Shown here: piece after piece, positions 1-10,376 of the stretch
How positions within the stretch are numbered: position 1 is the stretch's first letter
How the letters are laid out: each line of letters starts with the position of its first letter
Source: Halalkalibacter suaedae
Lineage (GTDB): Bacteria; Bacillota; Bacilli; Bacillales; Bacillaceae_D
NCBI RefSeq assembly: GCF_017939705.1
Contig: NZ_JAGKSQ010000004.1
Span: 248,001-312,000, forward strand
Direction: 5' to 3'
DNA length: 64,000 nt
The notes under the pieces: generated by a model
Told to the model about the DNA's origin: nothing
Database searches by the model: none
The model's input: the letters and a program-made list of their open reading frames with translations, nothing else
Position numbers and translations under genes: made by a program

Positions 1-1260
<1,260 letters not shown>

Positions 1261-1375
1261 AAGTAGTTTCTTGAAAGAAATAGATCATAGAGCTTGGCAG
1301 TTTCTCTAATTACTTCGACTTGAAAGGGAAGTCCTTTTCTCGGTCTAGGAAGAGGTAGTAGCTAGATTTGTTAAT

Positions 1376-1422
1376 GGGTTTGTCCTACAAGGTTTGAATT
1401 TTCCCTTTAGGCAAGCCCTTTT
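1376..1422 (+). terminator. Probable intrinsic terminator after amylase gene
   Basis: GGGTTTGTC (1376-1384) can pair with GGCAAGCCC (1410-1418), allowing G-U pairs, and is followed by TTTT. It lies 116 bp behind the amylase stop and directly before the ribosome binding site of the next gene. Confidence 0.5.
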
Positions 1423-1442
1423 CATTAGGAGGTTGCAGTGGG

Positions 1443-2084
1443 TTGTCGATTATTCAATTAGTACATGCTGAATTACTAGATTCCTCGTACCAAGAAGTGG
1501 AACTAAAAACCAAAGTAATGATCACACAATCTGGTTTAAGGAAATTAAGGCTGCACTATAACACTGGAGGGCATGATCAAAGCGTTACAGGGGTAATACA
1601 CTTTAAAAAAGAAGATAAGGAAATTTGGACATTTAGTGCACGAATAAGAAAGTACTCAGGTCTCTTTAACAATGGAGTCCGTTTTGAGATTCAGGCAGCC
1701 GAGCACCATTCATCAACATACAAAATAGGAGGTGAATTTGGGAGTGTGATTTTAGGTGAATCACTACTTCTTAAGCCCTATCATCTATACAAGCATAATA
1801 TGCTATATACTGGATCAATCATCTGCCAGCCTAACAAGAATATTAATAAAGTGGAAATTGTCATTGTTGATAAACAACATCATCCGCTTGTAAGGCAGAA
1901 GGCTCAATTCAAGGAATATACACCTTATAATTGTTTAGAGATATGGGAATATGCATTCAAGTCTATAGATGTGACTGATTGTCTTTTTTATCTAGAATAT
2001 CACCGATCTGGAAGCTGCTTGAAGGAAAATAATTTTGGTGAGTGTTATAATTTCGATGCTGTCATAGGTGAATACCATGAATAG
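1443..2084 (+). CDS. Hypothetical protein, 213 aa, downstream of amylase
   Basis: I do not recognise this protein. It has no signal peptide or membrane segment, is beta-rich in appearance with many aromatic residues (HYNTGGHDQS near residue 38, FNNGVRFEIQ near residue 75), and carries four Cys in the C-terminal third. The TTG start at 1443 is chosen because AGGAGG lies at 1427-1432, ten bases upstream. Its position behind the amylase gene might suggest a carbohydrate-related role, but a terminator-like hairpin separates them and nothing in the sequence proves a link. Confidence 0.7.
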   Translation: MSIIQLVHAELLDSSYQEVELKTKVMITQSGLRKLRLHYNTGGHDQSVTGVIHFKKEDKEIWTFSARIRKYSGLFNNGVRFEIQAAEHHSSTYKIGGEFGSVILGESLLLKPYHLYKHNMLYTGSIICQPNKNINKVEIVIVDKQHHPLVRQKAQFKEYTPYNCLEIWEYAFKSIDVTDCLFYLEYHRSGSCLKENNFGECYNFDAVIGEYHE

Positions 2085-2176
2085 TGAGTATTTCTCGAGG
2101 AGGGAGGTACTCATTCGGTAAAAGAGTAGAAAAGGAATGAAGGCTTTAGGTTGCTAGCTGTGAGAGTAGAAACAGC

Positions 2177-2354
2177 TGGATCCTGGTCCCGCTATCAAGT
2201 TGAGAAGCTAGTCGGAAGGGACTGGATCGGATCCTGGTTCCGTTAATCCTACAAAACTAACTAAATAACAAGGGGAAACAGATAGATAACGGAACTAGGA
2301 TCCGACTGTATGACTAAAACTTGTGTTTCATAAGCAATAGCGGAATGAGGATCC
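2177..2354. repeat. Nested inverted repeat built from four GGATCC-containing units
   Basis: Four copies of a unit like GGATCCTGGTTCCGTTA occur in 180 bp: two forward (2177-2194, 2227-2245) and two reversed (2287-2305, 2337-2354). The inner pair 2227-2245/2287-2305 matches at 18 of 19 positions and the outer pair also matches well, so the stretch can fold into a two-tier cruciform or hairpin. It lies between the stop of the 213-aa gene and the riboswitch. Confidence 0.8.
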
Positions 2355-2371
2355 CTGCTTAAATCTTCATT

Positions 2372-2417
2372 ATGGAATATTTTTCTATATTCCATAATCT
2401 TGGAACTGTGGTACAAT
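2372..2417 (+). promoter_or_regulatory. Palindrome and candidate promoter of riboswitch-MCP transcript
   Basis: ATATGGAATA-like arms around 2371-2396 form an inverted repeat (TATGGAATA / TATTCCATA) directly before TACAAT (2412-2417), a good -10 hexamer. No strong -35 is seen at 16-17 bp; the palindrome overlaps that position and may be an operator. Confidence 0.4.
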
Positions 2418-2440
2418 AGTGCTATTACTTTTGAACAACT

Positions 2441-2535
2441 TCCTACGATAAGGGCAAACCTACTGAAAGGTGGGGACGCAAAGCTACAGGCCTAACGCAC
2501 TAGATGGTGCTAAGGTGGCTGGGATACCGAATGAG
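2441..2535 (+). ncRNA. Cyclic di-GMP-I (GEMM-I) riboswitch
   Basis: The core GEMM-I signature is present in order: GCAAACC (2454-2460), GAAAGG, GGGACGCAAAGCTAC (2473-2487), GGCCTAA, and after a variable hairpin the 3' tetraloop-receptor half AGGTGGCTGGGATACCGA (2513-2530). GGTGG at 2514-2518 is complementary to CCACC at 2554-2558 of the following terminator, so ligand binding could switch between antiterminator and terminator. The downstream gene is a chemotaxis receptor, a common target of this riboswitch class. Confidence 0.93.
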
Positions 2536-2550
2536 ATGGCTTAGATTTTT

Positions 2551-2579
2551 AAACCACCTTTTGTATCGGGTGGTTTTTT
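2551..2579 (+). terminator. Riboswitch expression-platform terminator
   Basis: AAACCACC (2551-2558) pairs with GGTGGTTT (2569-2576) and runs into TTTTTT. It lies between the GEMM-I aptamer and the MCP start codon, as expected for transcriptional attenuation. Confidence 0.88.
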
Positions 2580-2631
2580 GGTGTCCAATTTTCAGTTGCT
2601 TGTCATGTAGCGTAGGGAAATAGTTGTGGTT

Positions 2632-4629
2632 ATGAAAGAGGAGAGTGCCCCCGTGAGGCTAGTTGTTAAAAACACATTAGTTATGAGTCTATTGATTACT
2701 GTATCAATGATCAGTCTATCTGCATTTGGTTATATGAAGGCGAAGGATATTCTGTATGATCGTTTTGAAGAGCAGGCCTTTAGTCAGCTTGAATCGGTTA
2801 AGGCAAGTATTGATATTTGGATTACTGGCAAGCAGGAAGCGATGGAATATATCGCTGAAGCGGATGAATTGAAAACAATCAATGAAGAGAAAGCAGATGC
2901 GTTAGGAATTCGTATAGGAGAAAGATTGGATAATCCCGATGCCTTCGCATTTATGGATGCTGCTGGATTTTTGTACTTAGCTGGAGCGAAAATTCCTGTT
3001 TCAGAGTTTGAACATTATCAAGGTGGTATGAATGAACTGACAAAAACGTATAACCCTGTGCCTTCTCAATCACCTAGTGTAAATGGTGCTCCGATTGTTT
3101 TAACGTCATCACCAGTTTATGGTGAGAATGGTGAGGTTGTCGGTGTTGCATCAGGCGGTAATCAGATTGAGAGTTTACTTGGTATTATTTCGAATATAAA
3201 GCTAGGTAATAGTGGATATGTGACTGTTTTCACAAGTGATGGGACGATTGTTGCTGGTGAGAATAAGGAAGATACGTTGGCGAAGAGCATGTCTGATTAT
3301 GAGAGCGAAGAGTTAAATCAGTTGGTAGAGGCTAGTATTAGTGGTGAAACTGGTGTGATTGAAACAGATTTCAACGAGGAGCACAGTCTCCTTTTCTATA
3401 GTAAAGCGAACGAAATGGATTGGGGAGTTATGATTTCGATTCCTACGAACGAAGCGTTTGCTGATGCAAATTCACTCTTACAATTCTTTGTGATCATAAC
3501 CGTGATCTTTATCGTTGTAGGGGCAATTATTAGTTATTTACTTAATCGTAGATCTTTAAATCCAATCACTGATATTAATAACAAAATTGAGGAATTGGTG
3601 AATAATGAAGGTGACTTAACACAGAGATTGAAAATTAATAGTAAGGACGAGGTTGGAACATTAGCTAATAGCTTTAATTCCCTGCTTGATAGCTTACAAG
3701 AGCTATTGGTTGGGATTAGGCATAAAGGTGATGTTGTCTCAAAAAATGCATCGACTCTATCGGTTAGTGCTGAGGAGATGGTTCAGCTCTCTAATGCTGT
3801 TACTCGAAATGTCCAGCAATCTGCTGAACTATCAATTGAACAGGAAAATGGAAATACAAAGAACCTGGAATCAATGAATCAAATTACCGAAATTGTTTCA
3901 GGGATCAAAGAGAATTCTTCATTAGTTTCAGACAAAACAAGATTAGCCTACAAGGAAGTGGAGATAGGAACGGAGGAGGTTCAGACATTGCTTGATCAAA
4001 TGTCCACGATCCAAAGCTCTGTACGACACTCTTCTGAAATGGTTAGCAACTTAGGAAATCGTTCGTCTGAAATTGGTCATATTGTTGAGATGATTACAAC
4101 AATTACGGAACAAACTAATCTGCTTGCGTTAAATGCCTCAATTGAAGCGGCTAGAGCTGGCGAGCATGGTAAAGGATTTGCAGTTGTAGCGAACGAGGTC
4201 CGAAAGCTAGCAGAGCAGTCTGCCCAATCAGCACAGCAGATCTCTAAGCTAATCAATGAAATTCAAGCAGAGACATCAAGTGCGGTTGTTGAGATGAAAT
4301 CTGGAACAAGTCAATTTGATCAAGGCATGGAAAAGCTTGAGGAAGTGAATGGACGACTTCAACGAATCTACCACTCTTCGAAGGACTCAAGTGCCGGTGT
4401 CGACAAGATCTTTATCGAAATTGAACATCTCCTAGGTAAGGTGGAAGATGTAGAACAAGTGATCCTCGATAACTCACAAAAATCAAAAGAATCAAGCGAG
4501 CATATCCGAGAGGTTGCTTCAACATCTGAAGAACAGCTATCATCGATGCAAGGAATTAATGTTTCAATTGAGCAGACAGCACAGCTGGCTGAGGAACTTA
4601 GAGAGTTATTAAATCGGTTTAAATTATAA
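2632..4629 (+). CDS. Methyl-accepting chemotaxis protein (dCache-HAMP-MA)
   Basis: Membrane chemoreceptor that signals to CheA/CheW. Order of domains: TM1 about residues 12-35, extracellular double-Cache-like sensor about 38-280, TM2 about 282-305, HAMP about 306-360, then the long helical signalling domain with the conserved hairpin tip ([20 protein letters not shown]) and the following [17 protein letters not shown]. Length about 666 aa is usual. ATG at 2632 is used, but GAGGAG inside the first codons would better serve the in-frame GTG at 2653. Control by the upstream c-di-GMP riboswitch links chemotaxis to the motile/sessile decision. A strong terminator follows. Confidence 0.95.
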   Translation: MKEESAPVRLVVKNTLVMSLLITVSMISLSAFGYMKAKDILYDRFEEQAFSQLESVKASIDIWITGKQEAMEYIAEADELKTINEEKADALGIRIGERLDNPDAFAFMDAAGFLYLAGAKIPVSEFEHYQGGMNELTKTYNPVPSQSPSVNGAPIVLTSSPVYGENGEVVGVASGGNQIESLLGIISNIKLGNSGYVTVFTSDGTIVAGENKEDTLAKSMSDYESEELNQLVEASISGETGVIETDFNEEHSLLFYSKANEMDWGVMISIPTNEAFADANSLLQFFVIITVIFIVVGAIISYLLNRRSLNPITDINNKIEELVNNEGDLTQRLKINSKDEVGTLANSFNSLLDSLQELLVGIRHKGDVVSKNASTLSVSAEEMVQLSNAVTRNVQQSAELSIEQENGNTKNLESMNQITEIVSGIKENSSLVSDKTRLAYKEVEIGTEEVQTLLDQMSTIQSSVRHSSEMVSNLGNRSSEIGHIVEMITTITEQTNLLALNASIEAARAGEHGKGFAVVANEVRKLAEQSAQSAQQISKLINEIQAETSSAVVEMKSGTSQFDQGMEKLEEVNGRLQRIYHSSKDSSAGVDKIFIEIEHLLGKVEDVEQVILDNSQKSKESSEHIREVASTSEEQLSSMQGINVSIEQTAQLAEELRELLNRFKL

Positions 4630-4637
4630 ATACAATG

Positions 4638-4676
4638 AAAAGAAACAATTACATTTGTAGTTGTTTCTTTTTTTTG
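4638..4676 (+). terminator. Intrinsic terminator after MCP gene
   Basis: AAAAGAAACAA and TTGTTTCTTTT form a long hairpin ending in a run of eight T, nine bases behind the MCP stop codon. Confidence 0.9.
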
Positions 4677-4736
4677 TGATCCTCTCAGTCTATTTTCAAT
4701 AGAAAACAGTGAAGTAAAATACATTTTATTCCTAAT

Positions 4737-4759
4737 AAAAGGAAATTAATGTTAAAATT
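4737..4759 (+). repeat. 3' box of array element, isolated copy
   Basis: AAAAGGAAATTAATGTTAAA followed by ATTA, identical to the box that recurs in front of many genes between 25 and 62 kb. Here it lies about 60 bp before the VOC gene, without the usual 5' box and hairpin. Confidence 0.8.
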
Positions 4760-4819
4760 ATTAGTGGTTAAAAAATATGTGGCAGGAATTAATTATCTAA
4801 AAAGGTGGATTATTGCTTT

Positions 4820-5281
4820 ATGATTAAAGGTATATTTGAAACACACATTAATGTTAGTAATTACCGTGAATCTGCAAGCTTTTATGAAAAGCTTCTCAAC
4901 ATTATCCCTTTATACGAAGACGAAAAGAGAAAGTCGACATTCTATTGGGTTGGGAAGCCTGGAGAGTCAATGCTCGGCATAAGAGAAAACTACCCAAGTT
5001 CTCTTATTCAACGACAACACTTTGCCTTTCGAGTTGATTTAGAAGATATTGCATCAGCAAGAGATTATTTATCTAGTCTGGGAATTGAAACGACCAACTT
5101 TTGGGGAGAGAGTGCTGAGGAATTAGTAGTATTCCCTTTTATGCCAGCTGTTTCTATTTATTTCAACGATCCAGATGGTCATTCAATTGAATTTCTTGCT
5201 ATGTTGAAGGATCCACCAAGGCCAAAAGAGGATATGATGACTTGGGATGAGTGGGATAGGTTGAATGGTAGAAAGAAATAG
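4820..5281 (+). CDS. VOC family protein (glyoxalase/bleomycin-resistance fold)
   Basis: A single vicinal-oxygen-chelate domain of about 153 aa: N-terminal HINVSNYRESASFYEKLL and C-terminal YFNDPDGHSIEFLAML are the two half-domain signatures, with His and Glu as likely metal ligands. Substrate unknown; members include fosfomycin/bleomycin resistance proteins, dioxygenases and isomerases. The start is ambiguous: AAAGGTGG lies at 4800-4807 and ATG at 4820 is taken, but the in-frame GTG at 4805 cannot be excluded. The gene is preceded by the conserved AAAAGGAAATTAATGTTAAA box, as in the downstream array. Confidence 0.85.
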   Translation: MIKGIFETHINVSNYRESASFYEKLLNIIPLYEDEKRKSTFYWVGKPGESMLGIRENYPSSLIQRQHFAFRVDLEDIASARDYLSSLGIETTNFWGESAEELVVFPFMPAVSIYFNDPDGHSIEFLAMLKDPPRPKEDMMTWDEWDRLNGRKK

Positions 5282-5361
5282 TTTGTTTTAAATTTGGAGT
5301 TATATATAACAACTAAGGTTCAAAGATTTCGAGGGAGTAGCTTCAGTTCAAAATTCAGACT

Positions 5362-6189
5362 TTGAATAACCTAGACTGCCGGACTACCATTGGAGGTGAA
5401 CTTGTATTGTATTATAAAGAATGTGGAAATGAGAATTCACCATTGATGGTTTTCATTCATGGTGGCGGAGTGAGTGGTTGGATGTGGGATCGGCAAATCG
5501 AATACTTTGCTTCAAAGTATCACTGCTTAATTCCTGACATGCCTGAACATGGGAAAAGTAGAAACGGATTACCCTTTAAGATAGATGAAACAGCTGTAGA
5601 AATTAATAAACTAATTATAGAGAAATCTAATGGGAAGTGTGTGATAGCAATAGGTTTCTCGTTAGGTGCTCAAGTGTTAATAGCTATGCTTAGTCAAAAA
5701 CCTACTCTAATTGATTTCGCTATGATTAACAGCGCTTTAGTAAAACCAGTTCCTTTTGCTAAAGCTTTAACGAAATCGATGCTGTTTGCTTTTCCGCTAG
5801 TCAGAATCCGTGCATTTTCTAATATTCAAGCAAAGTCAATGTACTTAGATGGTGAATTTCAAGACATTTATTACGAAGAGAGCTGTCAACTAAAAAAGGA
5901 TGCTTTCACAAGAGTTATGTACGAAAACATGTCATTTATGATACCTGATAGTTTCAAGAATGCGACTGGTAAGATATTAGTTACCGTAGGGGAGAAAGAG
6001 AGAAGAATGATGAAAGACTCCATGAAAGAAATTATTGAAAGTCATCCTAATAGTAGAGGTCTTATCTTTCCGAATATAGGTCATGGTTTTTCTTTAGCGA
6101 ACCCTTCAAGTTTCAATGCCACATTAGAGGATTGGCTTGAAAATAATGGTGTTAGAGATAATACAGATGATACCTTTCAAAGTGAATGA
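5362..6189 (+). CDS. Alpha/beta-fold hydrolase
   Basis: Soluble serine hydrolase of about 275 aa. The oxyanion motif HGGGVSGW (about residue 34), the nucleophile elbow GFSLGA (about residue 98), and the late His in NIGHGFSLANP complete the usual triad; the acid is probably within VTVGEKERR. Substrate not predictable. The TTG start at 5362 has only a poor ribosome binding site (GAGGGAG lies 30 bases upstream), so the true N-terminus is uncertain. No operon partner. Confidence 0.88.
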   Translation: MNNLDCRTTIGGELVLYYKECGNENSPLMVFIHGGGVSGWMWDRQIEYFASKYHCLIPDMPEHGKSRNGLPFKIDETAVEINKLIIEKSNGKCVIAIGFSLGAQVLIAMLSQKPTLIDFAMINSALVKPVPFAKALTKSMLFAFPLVRIRAFSNIQAKSMYLDGEFQDIYYEESCQLKKDAFTRVMYENMSFMIPDSFKNATGKILVTVGEKERRMMKDSMKEIIESHPNSRGLIFPNIGHGFSLANPSSFNATLEDWLENNGVRDNTDDTFQSE

Positions 6190-6274
6190 ATACCAACGTA
6201 CAACATCGATTTATATTAGTAGGTGTTTTATGGGAATTAAAGGTCAAAAAAAATAGCAAACAAAGGAGAGACAT

Positions 6275-6775
6275 ATGGAATCTAAGTTAATTATCATCAG
6301 AGGAAACTCTGGAAGTGGGAAAACAACGATTGCGAAAAGTCTCCAAAATCACTTTGGACATGGAACCCTATTGGTGTCACAAGATAACGTCCGTCGTGAT
6401 ATGTTGAAGGTTCATGATAGAGAGGGAAATTTTTCAATTGATCTGATTCGTCAAATTACAGAATACGGTAAGGATAAGTGTGAAGTTGTTATTGTGGAAG
6501 GGATTTTAAATCAAAGTCGTTATGGTGAGATGCTGAGGTACTTAATTCAATTCTTCAATGGAAAAGCATATACTTATTATTTCGATTTATCGTTTGAGGA
6601 AACGGTAATACGTCATAATTGTCGTCCGAAAAAGATGGAATTTGGAGAAGATTCTTTGCGTGCTTGGTGGAAGCCAAATGATTATCTTGGGGTGGTGGGA
6701 GAGGAATTGTTAACTAATGATATGTCACATGAAGATATTTTGGAATTGATCTTGAATCAATGTGGGAGGGATTAA
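6275..6775 (+). CDS. P-loop kinase/AAA_33-type ATP-binding protein
   Basis: A 166-aa P-loop protein with Walker A GNSGSGKTT at residues 10-18, a DxxR-like QDNVRRD and a VVIVEGI strand (Walker B-like) around residue 75. This is the pattern of small-molecule kinases of the zeta-toxin/chloramphenicol-phosphotransferase/AAA_33 group. The phosphate acceptor is unknown. Ribosome binding site AAAGGAGAG is nine bases before ATG. Single gene. Confidence 0.8.
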   Translation: MESKLIIIRGNSGSGKTTIAKSLQNHFGHGTLLVSQDNVRRDMLKVHDREGNFSIDLIRQITEYGKDKCEVVIVEGILNQSRYGEMLRYLIQFFNGKAYTYYFDLSFEETVIRHNCRPKKMEFGEDSLRAWWKPNDYLGVVGEELLTNDMSHEDILELILNQCGRD

Positions 6776-6860
6776 TATAAATACTTATTAGTGTTTTCAT
6801 CTCCACCAGACATTCTTTACATAATCTATATATTTGTTAATTGTTATACCCCTTAAAGTT

Positions 6861-6900
6861 GGGATGTATAGGAGTAGTACTACACAAACATCCCATTTTT
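6861..6900 (+). terminator. Intrinsic terminator
   Basis: GGGATGT (6861-6867) and ACATCCC (6888-6894) form a stem followed by ATTTTT; an inner GTAGTACTAC palindrome can extend the hairpin. Confidence 0.75.
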
Positions 6901-6929
6901 CTCTATTTGTTACAAAAAATTTTATGTTT

Positions 6930-7026
6930 ATGTATCACTTTATGATATATCTATAGACATATATATCATAAAGTGATACATTTGCTTTAATACTTATATC
7001 GTTTTGTGATATATCATAAAATGATA
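6930..7026. promoter_or_regulatory. PadR operator palindromes
   Basis: ATGTATCACTTTATGATATA(T) at 6930-6950 is repeated as an exact reverse complement at 6961-6981, 21 bp per arm with a 10-base centre. A second, weaker palindrome of the same words (ATATCgTTTTGTGATATATC / ATAAAATGATAC) lies at about 6997-7025, just before the PadR start. Such AT-rich dyads upstream of padR genes are typical autoregulatory operators; binding here would control the whole padR-DUF2812-ABC operon. Confidence 0.8.
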
Positions 7027-7040
7027 CCAGGGGTGATTAA

Positions 7041-7352
7041 TTGAAAACGGATGAGCAATTAACGGATTCGATGTTTTATATTATGGCTGCATTAACGAAA
7101 CCAAGGCATGGTTACGCTATTATGGCCCTAATTGAGGAAAAAACAAAAGGAGCAATTTCGATAGGTCCTGCTTCAATGTATACAATTATTAAGAAGTTAT
7201 TAAAACAAGAGTGGATTTATTTATATGATGGATCAGTACCAAGACGTAAAACCTATTTGCTCACTGAGAAGGGCAAGGAAGTATTGGAAGCAGATGTGAA
7301 GCTAAGAAAAGTGATGATTGAGTTAGCGGAATTAGGATTAAAGGAGGTTTGA
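7041..7352 (+). CDS. PadR-family transcriptional regulator
   Basis: Winged-helix DNA-binding protein of 103 aa with the PadR signature: short N-terminal helix, LTKPRHGYAIMALIEEKTKGAISIGPASMYTIIKKL recognition helix region, and wing ending YLLTEKGKEVLEAD. TTG start with GGGGTGA nine bases upstream. The stop overlaps the upstream region of the next gene, so the four genes 7041-10307 read as one operon, with this protein as likely repressor acting on the palindromes at 6930-7026. Confidence 0.93.
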   Translation: MKTDEQLTDSMFYIMAALTKPRHGYAIMALIEEKTKGAISIGPASMYTIIKKLLKQEWIYLYDGSVPRRKTYLLTEKGKEVLEADVKLRKVMIELAELGLKEV

Positions 7353-7354
7353 GA

Positions 7355-8071
7355 ATGAGGAGAACTAAGTATGTGATGTCGGGTGGATTAGCTTTTTCTG
7401 AGGATAAGGATATGAAGAAATTAAGACGGTTTTCTTTGAAGGGCTGGCATGTTAGTGACCTTAGTTTTCTAGGTTATACGCTTGAAAAAGGGGGAAGCAC
7501 CGATTATATCTATAGTGTAGATTATCGTTCACTAGCGGAAGGAGAAGAAGATGAGTATTTTGATTTTTTCTCTTCCTCTGGATGGACACATATTACATCA
7601 GAAGGATATATTCACTTATTTCGAGCAATCCCCGGTACAAAGCCTATTTATAGTGATAGCGCGACAGTAGTTGAGAAACATGATAACTTAGGAAGTTCTA
7701 TGAAGTGGCTTGCCATTTCATTGGTTTTCTTAACTATTCTCGTATGGATTGGTGCATTGAATAGCACGGTCACAATACAAAAGACACTGCACGTAATAGC
7801 TGTAATTCTAACTGTAATAACCATTCCAATGACAATGACTCTGTTAGCGATATACAGTAATAAATGGGGAGCTGAAGGAAAGAAGGGCTTAGCCAAACTA
7901 ATAAAAGTTTCATTTTTTATTATTGCCATTCTTTTTATTTTGTTTGTAGCCGGTGACTTAAGTGAAGGAATTGCCACCGTAAAAAGTATGATAATTGGAG
8001 GGATCGTTCTTCCAACAGCTATCTGGATCCTTATGTCCCTCTATCATAAATGGATCGGAAGAAGAGCCTAG
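7355..8071 (+). CDS. DUF2812 domain membrane protein
   Basis: About 238 aa. The N-terminal half (residues 8-90; GWHVSDLSFLGYTLEKG, YRSLAEGEEDEYFDFFSSSGW) matches the DUF2812 family that is usually encoded next to PadR regulators; the C-terminal half has four hydrophobic segments. Function not established; a sensor or modulator for the PadR/ABC module is inference from gene order. ATG 7355 is preferred over TTG 7349 because AAAGGAGG at 7339-7346 is eight bases upstream. Confidence 0.85.
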   Translation: MRRTKYVMSGGLAFSEDKDMKKLRRFSLKGWHVSDLSFLGYTLEKGGSTDYIYSVDYRSLAEGEEDEYFDFFSSSGWTHITSEGYIHLFRAIPGTKPIYSDSATVVEKHDNLGSSMKWLAISLVFLTILVWIGALNSTVTIQKTLHVIAVILTVITIPMTMTLLAIYSNKWGAEGKKGLAKLIKVSFFIIAILFILFVAGDLSEGIATVKSMIIGGIVLPTAIWILMSLYHKWIGRRA

Positions 8072-8152
8072 CTTAGGAATGTAAATCGAAATAAGTAATA
8101 TAGATTGAGAGAAGTATCTAGAGAAATTGAGATTAAGCGAGGAGGAAAATAA

Positions 8153-9079
8153 GTGGAAGTCTTTTTGAAAGTAGATCATCTAAACAAATCATTTAAAGGT
8201 AAGCCGGTCCTTAGAGATATTTCATTTGAAGTGAATAAAGGTGAGATCATGGCAATTCTTGGACCGAATGGGGCTGGGAAATCTACGACCATTCGTAATA
8301 TTATGGGGATTATGTATCCAGATGAAGGAGCCATCACATTTCAGGGGAATAGGGAAATTCCCCGCAACAAGGTTGGCTATTTACCTGAAGAACGTGGTCT
8401 TTATAAAAATGTAAAAGTAATGGATATGCTTATGTATCTAGCTGAACTTAAGGATTATCCATTGAAAAAAGCTAGAGAACGGGTACTTACCTATCTAAAA
8501 AAATTCGGATTAGAAGGAAAGGAAAAAGCTTCTATCGAGGAGTTATCTAAAGGAATGGGGCAAAAGGTTCAGTTTATTGCTTCTATCTTACACGAGCCAG
8601 AGTTTTTAATTCTAGATGAGCCTTTTTCCGGATTAGATCCAGTGAGCCAAGAATTAATTAAACAAGAAATACGAGACTTAGCAGCAACTGGTACTGCCAT
8701 TCTATTATCCTCACATCAAATGAATGTAGTAGAGGAAATGTGTGATCGCTTGTTCTTGATCCATCGCGGTCAGAAGGTTATTTATAGCACGTTAGATGAT
8801 GTGAAAAAAGAATATGCTAATTTCAAATGTACTATTAAAGGAACAATAAGATTGGAGGATGTAGAAGGGTTACCTGAGGTGCAACGGATCGAACAGAAGG
8901 ATGATACGACTGTGATGTATCTAACTAAGGATGTTCAAGTAGCTTCTTGGTTGAAGAATTTACCGGAGCAAATAGACATAAAGGAATTGTCTATCGATCG
9001 CATTTCCCTCCATGAAATTTTCATAGATATTGCTATGGATAAGAATATGTTGAAAGAGGGGGCAGGGGCAAATGCGTAA
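8153..9079 (+). CDS. ABC transporter ATP-binding protein (NatA-like)
   Basis: ATPase subunit of an ABC-2 exporter, about 308 aa. Walker A GPNGAGKST (about residue 38), signature LSKGMGQK (LSGGQ variant), Walker B FLILDEPFSGLDP and the switch His in LSSHQM are all present, followed by the C-terminal DUF4162-like extension common to NatA/CcmA-type ATPases. GTG start with AGGAGGAAA in front. It overlaps the permease gene by eight bases, indicating translational coupling. Substrate could be ions, peptides or drugs. Confidence 0.95.
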   Translation: MEVFLKVDHLNKSFKGKPVLRDISFEVNKGEIMAILGPNGAGKSTTIRNIMGIMYPDEGAITFQGNREIPRNKVGYLPEERGLYKNVKVMDMLMYLAELKDYPLKKARERVLTYLKKFGLEGKEKASIEELSKGMGQKVQFIASILHEPEFLILDEPFSGLDPVSQELIKQEIRDLAATGTAILLSSHQMNVVEEMCDRLFLIHRGQKVIYSTLDDVKKEYANFKCTIKGTIRLEDVEGLPEVQRIEQKDDTTVMYLTKDVQVASWLKNLPEQIDIKELSIDRISLHEIFIDIAMDKNMLKEGAGANA

Positions 9080-10307
9080 TTCAATGAAGGTTGCAAAATG
9101 GGAAATGAAAAGAAATTTGAAAAATAAATCGTTCCTCATCGGACTATTCTTAACACCTGTGCTATTTTTAGGATTTATGTTAATAGGGAGTCTGTTTGGG
9201 GGTTCAGAAGCTGAAGATGAAATAACACATGTGCTCGTAAATGACCAACTTGGAGTTTTAGACGCACTAAACGAATCTGTCGCTTTACTAGATTTAGCAA
9301 TAGAGTTGGAATCTACTGATAAAAGTACTGAGCTAATAACAGAAGAAATAATAGATATGGAGAATACGGCATTTATTATGCTTGATGAGTCTTCTCTTGA
9401 GAGCGGCGTTTTCTACGTCCATATGAGTGAGGAGATGAATCCTTATTTTATCAATCAAATTCAAGCATTAACTACACCTTTAAAAACATTACAAATGAAG
9501 CAATTGGGTCTCTCCGATGAAGAGTTAGCTGTTATTTCAAAAGAGATGGCATTTGAGGAAGTAACTGGGGATGAAAATGTGATGGAGGGTGAAGAGGCGG
9601 GCTCTCCACTTGGAACCGATGTGATTAAGCGGGCAGTACCTGGGGCGTTTGGTGGTATTATCTTACTATCAATTGTGTTTTCAGGGATGTACATTTTTCA
9701 AAGTGCTTCACAAGAGAAGAAGGATAAAGTTGCTGAAATCATTTTATCCTCTCTTACACCTGGGGAATTGATGCAAGGGAAAATCATTGGTTATTTTGGA
9801 CTTGGAATGATCCAAGCGATTGTGTTTTTAGGATTTACGATGCCGATTGCTGCTTGGAAGCTTGAGATTCCTTTATTTGAGTATTTATTTGTTCCAGAAC
9901 TTCTATTATATGTAGCTTTAGCTCTTCTGGGATACCTGTTGTTTGCTGCACTTTTTGTTGGTGTCGGGGCAACAATGGCGGATATCTCTGCCGCTGGTAA
10001 TTTTCAAGGGATGGTCATGATGCTGCCTTTCCTACCATTTATCTTTATTGGACCGGTAGTGGGTGAACCGAACGGCCTATTTGCACAGATTGGTACATAT
10101 ATACCTTTTACAGCACCGGGAGTATTACTATTGCGGCTAACGATGCTGGATAATTGGCCTTGGATCGAAATTATCATTTCACTCGCTATTTTAGTAGTAA
10201 GCATCTGGATCTGCATGAAACTTGCTGGTAAGATTTTTAAGATAGGGATCCTAATGTATGGTAAAAATGCTACACCACAGGAAATTTGGAAATGGATTCG
10301 TGCTTAA
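9072..10307 (+). CDS. ABC-2 family permease (NatB-like)
   Basis: Membrane subunit of about 411 aa partnering the ATPase encoded just before. One N-terminal TM (residues 21-42), a large extracytoplasmic domain (about 45-190), then five further TM segments; the loop ASQEKKDKVAEIILSSLTP after TM2 is the conserved coupling region of this family. Start ATG at 9072 overlaps the ATPase gene. With PadR and DUF2812 it forms a four-gene operon probably induced by its own substrate. Confidence 0.93.
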   Translation: MRNSMKVAKWEMKRNLKNKSFLIGLFLTPVLFLGFMLIGSLFGGSEAEDEITHVLVNDQLGVLDALNESVALLDLAIELESTDKSTELITEEIIDMENTAFIMLDESSLESGVFYVHMSEEMNPYFINQIQALTTPLKTLQMKQLGLSDEELAVISKEMAFEEVTGDENVMEGEEAGSPLGTDVIKRAVPGAFGGIILLSIVFSGMYIFQSASQEKKDKVAEIILSSLTPGELMQGKIIGYFGLGMIQAIVFLGFTMPIAAWKLEIPLFEYLFVPELLLYVALALLGYLLFAALFVGVGATMADISAAGNFQGMVMMLPFLPFIFIGPVVGEPNGLFAQIGTYIPFTAPGVLLLRLTMLDNWPWIEIIISLAILVVSIWICMKLAGKIFKIGILMYGKNATPQEIWKWIRA

Positions 10308-10376
10308 TGAGGGAAGTTCCTTATATACCTAAAGAATTTAGCAAATATGATCCTAAACGTAAGGAGGAGAAGACCT

